Positions 35,301 through 47,826 of a stretch of DNA of 64,000 nt are shown piece by piece. Each line of letters opens with the position of its first letter. Position 1 is the stretch's first letter. Under the pieces are notes generated by a model. The model made no database searches, was not told the origin of the DNA, and saw nothing but the letters and a program-made list of their open reading frames with translations. A program made the position numbers and the translations under genes. Source of the DNA: Himantopus leucocephalus (Eukaryota > Chordata > Aves > Charadriiformes > Recurvirostridae); contig RSEF01000019.1 in the NCBI GenBank assembly GCA_003993805.1, positions 10,731,184-10,795,183 of the forward strand. Direction: 5' to 3'.

Positions 35301-38300
35301 AAAAAATTTTCTACTTAGCCACCAGATCCTAAATTCTTGTGTCTGAGCAAGTGCCACGAGGATAGTATATTTTGATGAGACATGGCATCTTGTCAGCAAG
35401 AAAGCACAGCACTGCAGCAAGCTGACCACGGTGAGAAGGAGGAGCATGACAGTTCAGCCCACACTGTCTTAGACTGAACTAGAAAGCTCCTCTTCAGTCT
35501 CGGTGGCCTGGGACATGGCAGACCAAGGCCAGAAGTCAAATTCAAATCCCTGCTTGGCCACTAGGGCCAGTCTGAGAAAGACTCTCAAACGTCACACTTG
35601 TCAGTGTTCCTATGTACCTTCCCGGCCTACATTTTCACTTACCTCTGACTGTTATCCCAATGAAAGATTAAACGGACAGTAGCGGCATGTCCCCAGCTTT
35701 CTCCTGGGTGACACAAAATGACAGGTCATTTTATTTATCTCCTATAACAGCAGCATCATTAGTAAACTGAACAGAAATTAGACGAGTCTTCCAAAAAACC
35801 CCCACAATTAAAACGTATATACCTTCCTTGCAGTAACGAATCATATATATTTTTCATATGTGCAAGGATTTCACAACTAGTTTATCAAATATACTGAGAC
35901 AATTAATAACCTCTGTACTCACAGCATGTTTTATAGAAAGCTTGATGCAATACTTCCGTATTTGTAGAAAGATTTTATATATACACCTAATAAATGACAG
36001 GTACGAGACAAATCTTGAAAACAGAGGCAGCAGGAAGAAAAGATATTTCTAATTACTACTGAAGAAGTCTAGTGAGTATGTCTAAATCCTACTTCAAAAT
36101 TGCGATATACTGTCTCTCAGGCATAATTATGAGCAAACATCACTCCCTTTGGGATACAAGCTTTGGGAGAAAGTCAATGATTATTAAAGTATTAAGGGCC
36201 CCTGAAGCAGTCTTCTGCTTCTGACAGCAAAATGCAAAGGAACACAACCAAAAGCAAGGGGCGGGGGGAGGCGCAGTGGAAGGAGAGAAGGAAGTTTGGA
36301 TTGCTATACTATTTCAGCAGAAACAGTCCTCCTGTTCCAGTTCACACCTGACCACAGGCTCAGTCAATTTATAGACAGTTTTATTGGGTGTTTTCCTCTG
36401 TTTATCCTAGGAGACAGTCAGTAGTCCAAAGATGGATTGCATTTTAAAACAGCCATTTTGGTTCAGTGCTGCAAGCCTCTCCTATTCACCTGCACACAGC
36501 CCTGTAACTCCTGAATCGCTTGTTGGTCTCCATCATGTCACCAGCCCCACATGCCCCATGTGCTCTGGCATTCATTATAGCACAGAGAAGAAAAAGAATG
36601 ATTCAACTGTAATGAAGACATAGACCCTCTAGGCGTTCTGCCAGACCTCGCTCCACTATATCTAAGTTGAGATTAAAGATTTTGGCTATCAGATACGGTT
36701 CCGAGTCAGAGATCAAAACACATTTTACAATGGGTGCAAATTCCACACCAGAATGTTTCCAACTGTATCAAATGTGAGAGAAAAATGCTACTGTAAAATG
36801 ATGTATTTCTGAGTTAAACTGGCTGCAGATTAGTATTTGACCTCCTTTCTAAATATATCCAGTAGAAATGTCTGGGAACACCCAGCTTAGCTATCACTAG
36901 TGGGAAAGAAAGCTGTCCCCTTCAAAAAGCTCTTGACTTAATACCTTACAGCATCTGTGCTTTTTTGCTTGGTTTTTTTTCATAATTAAGAACTTCCCTT
37001 CTGCTAGAAAGCTGAATAAGGGTTTAGAGATTAATGCACTTGTGAAATCTTAGAAAAGGCTGTTTCTAAGGCTTACCAATCAATGGGGGAAAAACCTATT
37101 TAGAGGAGGCAATAGGATTGATTTTACTTGGGGTTGTGCTGCTGACCCCTCCCCTCAATCATTCCTTTGGCTACAACCAACCATGGAGGAGCAGGAGGTT
37201 CTTTAGCCAATACAATGAGACTGTTGAAATGGCATCCCTTCAGAGTGGGTCATAAAAACCACCTTGTAACCCACCAGCTCACTACTTTCACTGAGTCTAT
37301 GGAATAAATTCACATCTTTGTACCGCTCTGAAATGCTCAACTTAAGATATTGCTGTTTAGGATGAGGGGACTATCTCTTAGCTTAAATATTTTACCAACC
37401 TGTACAAACTTTCATTTTTGCAAGAGTACACACTACTCAGTCTAACAATACCATGTGGTTACACACACATTCTGGTGAGAGCCACAATCATGGGTCAATA
37501 TGAGGTTATGTCAAATTGAATGCTTGTAAAAGAAAATATGCGCAAGACAATACATGGTATCTTTGAATTATAACCTACTCGGAATGTCTTCACATTCTTT
37601 ACTGTCCCTACAACTCAATAAGCACAACAGCTCTCAAGTAGCGCTGGCTATTAAAAAAAGACAGCATCTATTAGCTTTACTTGAGTTTGTAGCCAGAAAG
37701 GCTGCCAAAAATAATACATCAGAGAGCAAGAAGGAAAAATTACAAAAAGGGTCAGAAACCAGAAGCTGGGTCTTTATCTGCACACACAGCTCAAAATTCC
37801 ACATTCTTCACATTCTCGAAGGAGATGGTCTGTATTTGTTCATTTTATCTTACATCTGTGCTAAATGGTTCAATGCCTGTACAGACACTGAGAACATTTT
37901 TGCCTTTGTACTGTCCCCTTCTTCTCCCTCCCCTCCAGAACAAGGGAATCATTACTTAGTTCACAGAAAATGAAGCTGTGGACTGAGAATATGTGCCCTT
38001 TAAGTGCATCGTGAAATAATACAAAGTTACAACCTGAAATAAGATTTTAAAGCTGAGCTTTTTCTTAATTTGTCAAAATCTCTACTTCAGAAGAACTGTT
38101 CTATTTTCCCCTGTGACCGCAGCAGAAGAGTCTATATAAGGTACTCTGCTCATCACAGGAGCAGCCTGTAAAGAACACTTAAACTCACTATGGACAGGCT
38201 GTAGTTGAGGATCCCACACAGAACTTCCCTCTGCATCACAACTGTAGAGAGCGACAGGTAGAGAGTTCCAGCTACGCAGCAAATAAATACGCCTTTGCAA

Positions 38301-41300
38301 ATAATTAATGGAACATGTTCAAGTGTAATGGCAAAATAAACAAACTGTTTTGGAGAGGCAGTGAATGATTCTCAGGGAATTTAGGATATCGCAGCATAGT
38401 TTGAGGTGTGCAACCGTTAAGCTGTGCTTTAACCTGTTCATCACCACATTCCTGCTAGAGGTTTACTGCCCCCAGCTCCGTCCCTGCATTTTTTGCACGA
38501 TCATTCACTAGCCAATTTCAATGTGAGTTACCCGATTCATCAGAGTTTTACTTATTATTTAAACAGCTCGAGCTTACTGGGCCCACTTTTGGCAAAAACG
38601 GATTGGGAATCAATCACATCAGCAGCTCAGGAGCACACAGGACGCAGCAGTGACCTCCAGCTGGGGTAGTGGCCTCCTTAGCTGACACAGCTGCAGCTGG
38701 AACAGAGGCAACTCCTCCGCCTCAGATCCTCAGGGAAGACTGCAATACATTAGCTGCACGTCTAAAAACCTAGTTACGCAGAGAGTTCTTAGTACCTAGT
38801 GCTTCCCCATAAAGGGTGATTCAGTAATCTGAAGGAATACTGATAGATCTAATATCAAGTTTGGAATTAAAAATTTGGGGTTAAAAAGGAAAAAAAAATC
38901 CAGCAACACTCTCAATCTGTGAGTTTCTGCAGTCTGAAAATGTCATGACTTTTAAAAATATTTGTAATCACTTTTCAAAAATCTAACCAGGATTCTAATC
39001 TGCACACTATGTTTGAGTTTAGAATAAAATTTGATACTTGCTAATTATAATTACAATGCTGACATAGATAAGCGCTACTGTAGAGTTCCACAATGCTAGC
39101 AGTTCCAGACGGGTCTAATAGTTTCACCATGGATTCTGCTACACTGCAGAAATTCAGCAAACAATTTCATTTTCTTCATACACGATGCCAAAAGAAAGGA
39201 AGTCATATGTTTGAAGATTAACTCAGTTTTCAACTCACAAGCCAAACACCTACCTAAAGCAGGTACCAATGTGGACTGGCTTTGTCCAATCCTTGTTGTC
39301 ATTTGGTTTGTCAGAACTACCTAAAAGAGAAAACAGAAGCAAACAAACAAGAAAATCTCCAGAAAAGAAGCATACGGGTGGGAGGGAAGAGAGGGATTTT
39401 TCAAAAAGCTTTTACCAATAAAGTAGTTACTCAGGCAAAACTCTTGCTACTGTAATGAAGCTTCTGTGTTAACAAGAAGAAACTGTAAAGGTGCCTCATC
39501 CTTTCTCAATAGCCAAAGCAAAATAAGAAAACCCTGCAAAATGCATTTCCAATTTGCATTGAAGGTAGATTTCTTTCATTCAAGACTTTAAAGAAACCTA
39601 AATTTCTCTGTTCCCAAGGGATGCAAACTCTACACAACTTGTATATTCTACCCTATTTGTACTAAATAGTGTTTGGATCTGTATGTTGATGCACATGACT
39701 TGTACTAGCCCTCTATGAAGAGACAGATTTCAGTCACTGCGGCGTAAATGAACCTCAGTGGTGCTGCTCAAAACGTGCATAAGCCTAGTGATTAACAGAA
39801 TTTCTGCACCTTGTAGTCTAAAAATGCGCAAGTGGGTACAATACAAAGCAGAATGAAAGTGAACAGACAGAGCGGGGGAGTGTTTTCGCAGCACGAATCA
39901 CTCGTAGGAGGTTCACAGACAGTCTAGGTTAGATCCCTGGTAGAAGTGGGGGTGGGTGAGACAGAAAAGAGCCAGGAATATTAATTGCAAAGTTCATTAA
40001 AAATGAAAAATAAAAAATTGTACCTATCTTAAACCCTAGGGGTTTCCATTGTTTGACATGCTTGTATGATTCTTGTTTGAACAGTTAGAAAAGTGTGCTA
40101 GAGCAAGCAATTCCACTGAGCACACACCAAAACATTCACAGAGCTGAAAGCCCCAAGACATGTATTGCGTATTTTAGAGAAGTAACTCCTGGTACGTGGA
40201 TGGTAACAGCCCCGAACAGGCTCCCCACCTCACTGCTGGAGAAGGGCTGGTCTGGGCATCCTAGCACAACCCACTGAGTTCAGCTTCAGAAACTAAAGGA
40301 CCTTACTTCCTACCTTATTAGAGCACTCAGACTGCCCAGTTTTGCTGCCCGACGAGCAGTCTCTGGCATGCAAGCTGAGCTTATACTGCTTGCAAGCTAC
40401 ATGGAACTAACTCAAAAACTAACAAAAGGGCCACTCTGAGCTAAATTATTTCTGAAGTACTATGACTGATGTCTTCTTTAGCAAGTGTTTATTTAGCAAG
40501 CGTTTGTACTAAACTGCTCACTTGTTCAATAGAAGTATGTTTCCCTTGACCAAAGGAAAAAAAGACTGCACAATGACAACTGCTCCTGTCCAAGGTCACC
40601 AGGTACCAAATTTATGAGTGAAAGCACTCAGTAAACTGGAGGCTGTGCAAATCAAGCAGTCATATAACATTCCTCTCCCTTGGTGCCCACACCAGCAGGA
40701 AGAAGCTTCATAATTCATGTCAAGGCGAGAGGGAGGGTATGCTTTCAGCAGCAAGGCCAATCGCCTAACCCAGGCGGAATGCAGAGCTGTGCTCTTTCCC
40801 TTCCTGCAGCTATCAGAGGAAGCACAAGGGGAGGCTTATTTTTAGCAGTTAGGAACAAAAGCCAATTGCGCAAGAGAGTTGTGGGTGACAAGGTTGCAAG
40901 TCACCTGGAAACAGTTACAGGCACAAGCACCATTTTGAGACTGTGTAAGCTCTAATTCCTGAACAATGCTTTTCTGTGCTGTAAAAGACTTGCCAAAACA
41001 ACTGCTGGAACAGATGTAGCTTCTGAGTGCCATCTGCTGGCTACACGGCTGCAGATTTGCTGGCCTCCATATTGGCGTAAATGACGTAGAAACAATGCCC
41101 AGGAAGGAAGCTATGGGTTTCCATGGATGCCAGAAGAGCAAGCCAAACTAGCAGATAAAGTGGTTTTCCTCCCTAAGAACGGTTTCTCCGCTAAGACCAT
41201 AGTTTATTTTTAAACGAAGAGTGGAAAGTTATGCTGGAACTGCTAAATACTCTGACGTATTGTAATGCACGTGCTTTGCTGGTAAAAGTCACCAAAGGAG

Positions 41301-44300
41301 CATTCCTTGTCCAACCAAATCATTAAAGAAGATGATGTGAAACAGCATGACAAATTGATATGCTGCTGTTTAATTAAGATCCACAGGATGCTTTTAATGC
41401 AAATTTTACTTATTTTGGCAAGCCTAGGAATTTTCCACCTGAACAGTTTTGCCTATGCGATCCATCTATATTTACTAACCAAACTGGCAAACCTGAATGA
41501 TGATTCTATGATTCTATGAATGTAGAGGACATTCTCGCAGTTTTATTTTGCTATTTATAGACAATCACAAACCACATTTGCTTAATTCTTTGTAATGTAT
41601 TTATTCCAAAGTAGCATCTTTTGTGATTTAAGCCTGCTGCAGACTTACCGCTGATTTATGATCATTTGCTATGATGATCAGCTGTTGTGCCAGACCATTC
41701 AAAAGTCTTGTTCGAAGTGAGAGGTCCTCAAAGTCATGGCGAAAAGGAAATGCAATTCCATCAACTACCACCAGTCGGACCTAAACACAGAAGAAAAGGA
41801 AAAACTACCATTATTATTCTACAAACCCATGACAAAAAGCAGTAAGACCTCTTTTTAAGTGCATTGGAATGTTTTATATAATGTGGTGACAGTCTTTTAT
41901 TTCATACACAGATGCGCGTGCCAGCGTAACGCCTATTATCTCCATAAATATGAGACAAACCAGCACTCCACAAGGGTGCAGGGCAAGAGCCTCAAGCTCC
42001 CAACACACCAGTAGCCTTGCTAAGCGCAGTACTGCATTATGCATAGATACTGGCTCAGACCAGAGCTGCACTAGCTTAAACAGAACGTTGCACTAAGCTC
42101 TGCCACTAGTTAACTCAGCACAGAGCTGCCCTTCTGACTGTTTTCCATTTCCAAACTCGCTCACTCATAGCTGACTTACCTCTGCAGCACCTGATATGGA
42201 ATAAAAAATAATAAAGCTGGATTTAAAGCTTTGCAGAAGAGAAGCTGGAGAAAAACAATCATTAAACATGAGAACTGTACTTCATTCAACTCTCCACAAA
42301 CACTAATTTATTTCACCGTCTCCCTCACAATTAAATCCAAACCAAAATTAGAACACATGCTGTCTGTAGTCACTGTTAAGATACCTCCTCTGATTCTAAG
42401 GCTCATATCAGTGATCTATCTTAGAAACATGGATTTTAACAGATGCTCAAAGATGTTCCAGACACTGTGCAATGGAGCCGAGTGTCTATCTTGCCTGAAG
42501 GTGTTTGTTTTGCTAAATTATTTCTTTTGTAGCAATCAATAGCTGAAGCGAGAGCGCAATGCTGCCGCTAGCTCATCACCCTCAAGACACTATATAAACA
42601 TTAGTCTGGGATTTTGATTTATTCTAACTTCATTTGTTGCACCTGTTTTGATGACCCAAGTTTGTCTGAAATACAGAAGGGAGATGGATAGTCTTACGGT
42701 GTCTGCATGTTCAGATGTCACTCAAATCCTAGGTTCTTGCATTAATGCACAAGACAACAAATTGGAAACAACATAAGAAAACGGATTTTCTGTATTATTG
42801 ATTTAACTCTTTACTGGGAAGTAGCTTTATGACTGGAATATACAAGCCTGCAGCAAACTGAAATTTCACTCTGTGAAATGGCCCTGGGCCTCCAACTGAA
42901 AAGAAAATATCTTAATTTGGAAAAGATGATTAAAAAGTTAGAATTAAAATAAGGTGTTCTGTTTTCTCATTTTTACTCCTTCCTGCAAATTCTTTTCTAT
43001 AAGCCTGTACACCTTCCTCATGCATAATTTTTTTACTTTAAGAACAATCAGTTTAATAGTATAAACACAACTCATGCTAGAAATGAACGTATACATAGTT
43101 ATATAACTTGCCTATCAGATGAGTGTGTCCAGGTAGGATGCAAGTTAGTTTATCTTCTCCCAGTTGCACTTGTTATAAAATAGCAAACAAGTAGACTCAA
43201 AGTGTTCAAAAGCAGGCTATATCGAGAAAGCTTGGTAACACACATGCCTTCTCTCTGTTGGTTTGTCTCTACTAGACCTTAAAGAATTATGTTTATTATG
43301 ACAAGAGCATTTTCTAACATAGTCTTTTTCATATTATTGGTCCTTCTCATATTATTAACAAGATCTCAAGCTAAATCGTATTACCAAATGACACCCTCTA
43401 CAACTATGTATCTCTCAACCCCCACCTAAAAGCTGGAGGTTTCCTGTGGTCCCAGTCTCAGCTCCAGGTCTGCACAGAGGGATCAGACTACTTTTAATGA
43501 GAGCTGGACCGCAATGAGCAAACTGTCAAGTCACTTATAGCCTGTCCAAGGAATCACCAGAAAGTCTTACGGTTCTCCTGCAACCTTCAGTATTTCAGGC
43601 TGCAGGCCAAGCACAGATAATCAGCACAGATGGTACCAGAGAACTGCAGCCCAATGTAACTGTGCTAATGAAGCCATGTACTTTCCACAAGAGCAAACAC
43701 AACAGGGCACCGTTAGTACCTGGCAGAGAAAGGGAAATACCAGACTACACTAAGCAAAAGTAAGACTCCCATCTGCGCTTTCAAGAACATAACAGCTTCC
43801 AAAAATGGAAATGATATGCAAAAGACAATCTAACTAAACAACACGGATTTGTACTCTGTTAGAATGAGGCACAAGTCATCTTCCCTGAATCCTGTTAGGG
43901 AGTGATTTGCTGTACAGAATCTAGAAGTCTGGAAGGGAGGTGGTGAAAATCTGCCTTACAATAGCATTTCACTAAGACACTAGGTACTAGGAACTTTTTG
44001 GCTGTAGTCCACCCAAGAGTGAAGCTGCAGGCTCTGGTTGCTTGTAGCAACAGAAGATGTATTGGAAAGAAGAAGAGTCACTTGCGGATGCCAAGATGGT
44101 ACAGGATGCTTCTGGTCCTCAATGATCTTCTAGGACAAAAAAAATGGCACTAAGCCTTTCTGATCCCCCTGCATCATGGTCATCACACGCACACCTGGCT
44201 CAGAGACTCTTTTGTAAAGCAGTTGTGTGATGATTCATAACCCAGTGCTTATAGAAACGTAACAACATGTGGCAACATAGATCTAGTACCCTCCCCTGAA

Positions 44301-47300
44301 AGTGGAGATTCAGGATGATGGCAGCAGTGGGAGCAAAAGCAAGTTACCCTCAAGAGTAATTGGGATGGGGATGAAAAAGCTAAGAAGCATGCAGGTTTTA
44401 CATTTGTACTCTAGCATCAGTCAATATATCGCTGGCAAGCTGATAAGGTACTAAGGTGTTACTCATTATACCAGATTAGTATCCTTGAAAATCTTTCCTG
44501 TGAAGATGAGTCATATCTTCTGGTAAGTCTGCAGTAACCCTTACCTTTGAATGCTCTGAAAGAAAGTCTGGGAGGAGGTAGACCTGTGCAAGAAGCTCTA
44601 TGTAGTCACGGCAACGGAAGTAATATATGTGAGAAAGGATACTTTCAAGAGAGAAAGTCTCCAAAGCTTTTAGATGATCTGAGAACAAATAAATAGATGA
44701 GTAAAATGAGTCAGAAGTCTGTGCCAGCATATTGCTACTTTCATCACTCTACCAAACTATGCTTTCCACATATAGTAACAGCAAAGCCCCCAGAAACAGA
44801 AACAGTCAAGGTAAAGAGTGTGGGAACCATACCTTCCATCTGGCTTGAAAGTCAAGAAGGTGGTGAGCAGATGCTATCTCAGCATTTGCACTGAGATACA
44901 CCGGGGCCTCCAAGGGAGTGCTCCAAAAATGAAAAATTTATTTTTGAAAAAAGAACTTTTCCAGTAAATCATTTTCAAGCCAGAACACCACCAGAGGACA
45001 ACAGTGACTATTAATCATCCATTGTTTAATGTACAGGCAGTAGCTCATTTAATACGGTGTCCTTCTACAGCTGTTCAAACAGAAGTTTGCTGGATAAAAT
45101 ACTCTAAGAGTAACATACAAGTCTTGTCAGTATCCCCAACACACTGATGACATGGAATAAAACTCTTCATTAAATGCAACCTGGCTATATTGACCTTGTG
45201 AAGGAGCTGAATTCCAGCTACAGTTTTACAATATGGGGCTTCAGCAGCAACATTGTCTTAAGAAATTCTGCCATTCCTTTTCTCTTTCCCCAGCTGCTCT
45301 TCCTGCTCCTGCGTTGCAGCACATTATCTCTCAGTTTTGCTGACAGAGTTGTGTTTGGGTTTTGCTGAACATTCAATAATTAAAGTGATTTCTGTTAAAA
45401 AAAAAAAAAAGCCCAAAACCCTACATACCTAAAAAAACTGCAAATCACCATGTAGAAAAAGAGTTATTCTTAAAGTAGATGAGCTCAGTCTGCAGCATGG
45501 CTCCACACGCTGATGCAGTTCAGGGTATGATACATACAGGTGGAAATGAAAGGCTGGCTGCAAGAACTCCTTAAGCCAGCACTGCTGCTGAAACCCTCAA
45601 ACTGTAAAATCACAGCCTATGAGACTTAGTTTCACTCAGATCCTAGCCTACTAGGCAGAAAGAAACGACTTAGCAACATACCTTCTTCTTGATGAGCTTC
45701 AGCAATGAGCTGGCAATGCTGCACACAGGCAGTCGCAATATCCACTACTCTGTCTACCATAAAACTTCCTTCAGTATCAATGAAAACAGCTTCTCCAGCT
45801 ACGCCCCCAAAGCATTCTGGGATCTGTACGTCTACTGCCAACTGCATACTGCCATGGGAAACAGAAAAAAAGAGAAATATTTACATTGCAAAGCTCTCCC
45901 CTCCCAACTCACTCCTAAAGTGACGTTTCTGCTAAGGATTACATGGAACAGGAAACAGCACAGCCATTATCATATTTATAATGCTGTGTAAGAATCAGAG
46001 ATTGCAGTGATGACAACAAGAAAAATGAACCCTCTTCATAGTTAAATTAAACAAAGAAAAGTGATTCTCGGTTGCACAAAAGTAATCTAAAAATAAAATA
46101 CCACAGTTGTGTTTTCCCAACACCGGGTGCTCCACAGATCTCAGTGATTTTTGTTAGCTGGACACCACCTCCCAGGATATTGTCTAGTGCGGAACAAAAG
46201 GTGATGATGAAGCCCTGGGCTTGCTCTTCTTCCAGAAGTTCCAGCGCTGTGCACTTTCTGGTGGTGCCTGATGCCCCAGCAGTCCTTGCTGCATCCCCAT
46301 GACACTCCTGCCTCACAACCTGTAATGCTTCCAGAGCCTCTTCTTTGGAGATTCCAATTTCTAGAAGAGTCAAAATCATGAAACACTACGTTATTTATAT
46401 AAGCAGTGATTTATTTAAAGTATGAAGAGGTAATTCAATTTATCTGACAGAACCTGATCATTCTGCAGCGTAACACAAAAATATTAATCTTTTTAGTATA
46501 ATGATGCACACAGCTTGCCAACATCTCTGGAACTAATGATGTGATTTTCAAAAGAACTCAGAGTGATGATGCCCTGTGTTCAGAATTCAGGTGACAGTGA
46601 TCTGCAAATAAATAAAATCAAAACTGCTGTTCATAGACGTGGATGAGATCTGGCAGAGCAAGCCCCCTATTCTGCACTGAATGTGCTATGAATTTCATTT
46701 GAAGCAAATAAGGTCCTGTAAAAGAAGTCAGGCTGCAGACTAGTAAGTGACAGTGACACCTACTGATGGTACTCTGAATTCTCAGGGATGAGCACCTTAT
46801 GCATTATTTTTAATTTTAAACAGAGACGAGATACCTGTGAATACCTGTATACACACACACCTGTCAGTATCTAGCTACTCTGCTTTGATCTTCAAGGCAA
46901 AACTACCACCACATACTATCATAGTTAATAAAACTACTGATAATCAAAACCATGATACACTTCTTACAAAGGCTGTGCAAATCTTATTTTATCTTCTTGA
47001 AAAAGGCAAGTTTATGACTTCACAGCAAGTTTATTTTGTTTAAAGCACGTGCAGCTGGAGAAAGAAGAGGAATGAGGGAGACGGGATCCTCTGGTGGTTC
47101 TTTTTCTGTATCCCATTTACATCACTCAGTGCGAGACGGGTCTGCTGTCAGAACCGTGGGGGTTTGTTGGGTACTTGTTTTTTGGTTTTGTTTTGTTTTT
47201 TGCTTATGGATACGTAAAAGTCATCAAATATTTCCCTTTCCCCATTTCTCCAGACTGGCCGCGGTCTCGGTGAGGTCTCCCAGGGGACCTGCCCCAGCCG

Positions 47301-47652
47301 CTTCATCTGCGCCAACCGCCTCAACACGCGAAACCCCGCTCCAACCCCAACCCCAACGCCACCCCCAACGCCACCCTCGCCGATAAGCTCCTCCGAAAGC
47401 TCCGCGGAAGGCTGAGGGAAGCGTTGCGGAGGAGACCGGCCCGAAGCGTGTGTGTGTGTGTGTGTGTGGGGACAGGCCCGTGAGGCGGCCCGCGGGGGGC
47501 CCAGGCCCGCCGGGTCCCGTCGTCCCGCCGGTACCTTTGCTCAGCCCGCAGGGGCCGGTCTCCAGCAGCTCCTGCGCCGTTTGGAACCCGGCGGCGACGA
47601 GCCTCGCCCGCAGGGCGGGGGCCAGCGGCAGGCTGCCCACCTCCCGCTGCAT
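29222..47652 (-). CDS. RAD51C: RAD51C, DNA repair protein (RAD51 paralogue), complete, nine coding exons
   Basis: Joining 47652-47535, 46360-46102, 45848-45682, 44678-44545, 41780-41649, 39320-39254, 35703-35643, 33055-32995 and 29323-29222 gives 1101 bases: 366 codons and TAA. All introns are GT-AG and all phases agree. RAD51C is an ATPase of the BCDX2 and CX3 complexes. It supports RAD51 filament assembly and later steps of homologous recombination in the nucleus. The protein shows a helical N-terminal domain (residues about 1-75), Walker A GAPGVGKT at 116-123 with Lys122, FIDTEGSF in the core, and Walker B LVVVDG at 229-234. A basic C-terminal nuclear localisation signal, [11 protein letters not shown], ends the protein. 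Exon lengths 259, 167, 134, 132, 67, 61 and 61 for exons 2-8 equal those I recall for human. The start at 47652 corresponds to human Met10, so the protein lacks the first nine human residues. An in-frame ATG at 47733 would add 27 residues without resemblance. TEX14 lies head-to-head. Confidence 0.97.
32995..33055 (-). CDS. RAD51C: RAD51C coding exon 8
   Basis: This 61-base exon encodes [20 protein letters not shown] (residues 314-333) after completing Arg313. The first twelve residues match the human protein; the last few diverge. The acceptor is AACCAG. The donor is ACA|GTTAGT, weaker than the others, but the exon length equals the human one and the frame continues correctly into exon 9. Confidence 0.93.
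33571..33730 (+). repeat. Possible MIR/L3-type ancient amniote repeat in RAD51C intron 7
   Basis: The order of landmarks resembles an old amniote SINE with an L3/CR1-like tail, recalled from memory: TTGCCACTGACATACAGCAT, ACCTTTGAGAAAATTG, TTTCCCTTGTATTTCTCC, then AGACTCTAAGCAATGCA and TTATTTAGCACCTAGCCCAA. It is strongly decayed, and the family name is tentative. Confidence 0.4.
35643..35703 (-). CDS. RAD51C: RAD51C coding exon 7
   Basis: This 61-base exon encodes [19 protein letters not shown] plus split codons on both sides (residues 293-313), nearly identical to human up to HWD. Acceptor CACCCAG, donor AGAG|GTAAGT. It completes the RecA-fold core strands after the L2 region. Confidence 0.96.
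39254..39320 (-). CDS. RAD51C: RAD51C coding exon 6
   Basis: This 67-base exon encodes [20 protein letters not shown] and AL, ending in the first base of a Gly codon (residues 271-293). VLTNQMTT is a signature of the RAD51 core near the DNA-binding L2 loop. Acceptor CTTTTAG, donor TTTAG|GTAGGT. Confidence 0.95.
41480..41519 (+). repeat. CR1 3' terminal fragment, very short
   Basis: GATGATTCTATGATTCTATGA, preceded by a decayed CAAACCTGAA (compare the CR1 CCAACCTAAATG), is the extreme 3' end of a CR1 LINE. It lies in RAD51C intron 5 (39321-41648). Little else of the element is recognisable. Confidence 0.55.
41649..41780 (-). CDS. RAD51C: RAD51C coding exon 5 (Walker B)
   Basis: This 132-base exon encodes residues 227-270. 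It contains [17 protein letters not shown] with the Walker B aspartate at 233, then [16 protein letters not shown]. Acceptor GTTTAG, donor GCG|GTAAGT. Phase 0 on both sides, as in the human gene. Confidence 0.96.
44545..44678 (-). CDS. RAD51C: RAD51C coding exon 4
   Basis: This 134-base exon encodes residues 182-226, including [20 protein letters not shown] and [12 protein letters not shown], almost identical to human RAD51C. Acceptor GTTCTCAG, donor AAAG|GTAAGG. Confidence 0.97.
45682..45848 (-). CDS. RAD51C: RAD51C coding exon 3
   Basis: This 167-base exon completes Cys126 and encodes [20 protein letters not shown] and [15 protein letters not shown], ending in IAEAHQEE. It is highly conserved and carries the catalytic-glutamate region (TEGSF) after the Walker A helix. 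Acceptor ATGGCAG, donor AGAAG|GTATGT. Confidence 0.97.
46102..46360 (-). CDS. RAD51C: RAD51C coding exon 2 (Walker A)
   Basis: This 259-base exon encodes residues 40-126. It starts [20 protein letters not shown] and continues through [20 protein letters not shown] to [12 protein letters not shown]. Walker A is residues 116-123. The linker [15 protein letters not shown] differs from human, as expected for this variable segment. Acceptor TTCTAG, donor CTGTG|GTATTT. Confidence 0.97.
47339..47375. repeat. CCCCAA / CCCCAACGCCA short tandem repeat
   Basis: Tandem CAACCC units pass into two to three CCCCAACGCCAC units. The tract resembles degenerate telomere-like hexamers but is very short. It lies in RAD51C intron 1 close to exon 1. 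Confidence 0.5.
47535..47652 (-). CDS. RAD51C: RAD51C coding exon 1
   Basis: Encodes residues 1-39: [18 protein letters not shown], then [20 protein letters not shown] and K, ending with one base of Glu40. It aligns with the human sequence from Met10 (MQRDLVSFPLSPAVRVKL). Donor AAAG|GTACCG. In-frame upstream ATG at 47733 exists, but the 27 residues it would add look like CpG-island noise. Confidence 0.9.
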
Positions 47653-47816
47653 ACCGGGGCCGGGGCCGCGGCCGGTAACGCCGGCGGTGCCGCCGGGCCG
47701 CGTTAGGCCGCCACAGGGCCCGGCCCCGCCCACCCCACCGGGCGGGGACCGCCCTCACAGCCGCGCGCGAGGCGGGAGGGGAGGGGAGGGGGGAGGAGGA
47801 GGTGGTAGCGGCGGCC

Positions 47817-47826
47817 GCGCATGCGC
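47817..47826. promoter_or_regulatory. NRF1-type palindrome
   Basis: GCGCATGCGC is a perfect match to the NRF1 consensus core, 165 bp upstream of the RAD51C start and about 780 bp upstream of the TEX14 start, within the CpG island. NRF1 sites are common in bidirectional housekeeping promoters. Binding is inferred from the motif alone. Confidence 0.55.

Noticed and set aside
37554..37973. 139-codon plus-strand frame in RAD51C intron 6
   Set aside because: Antisense to RAD51C, no recognised domain, no promoter or splice context, composition of ordinary intron. Chance is sufficient.
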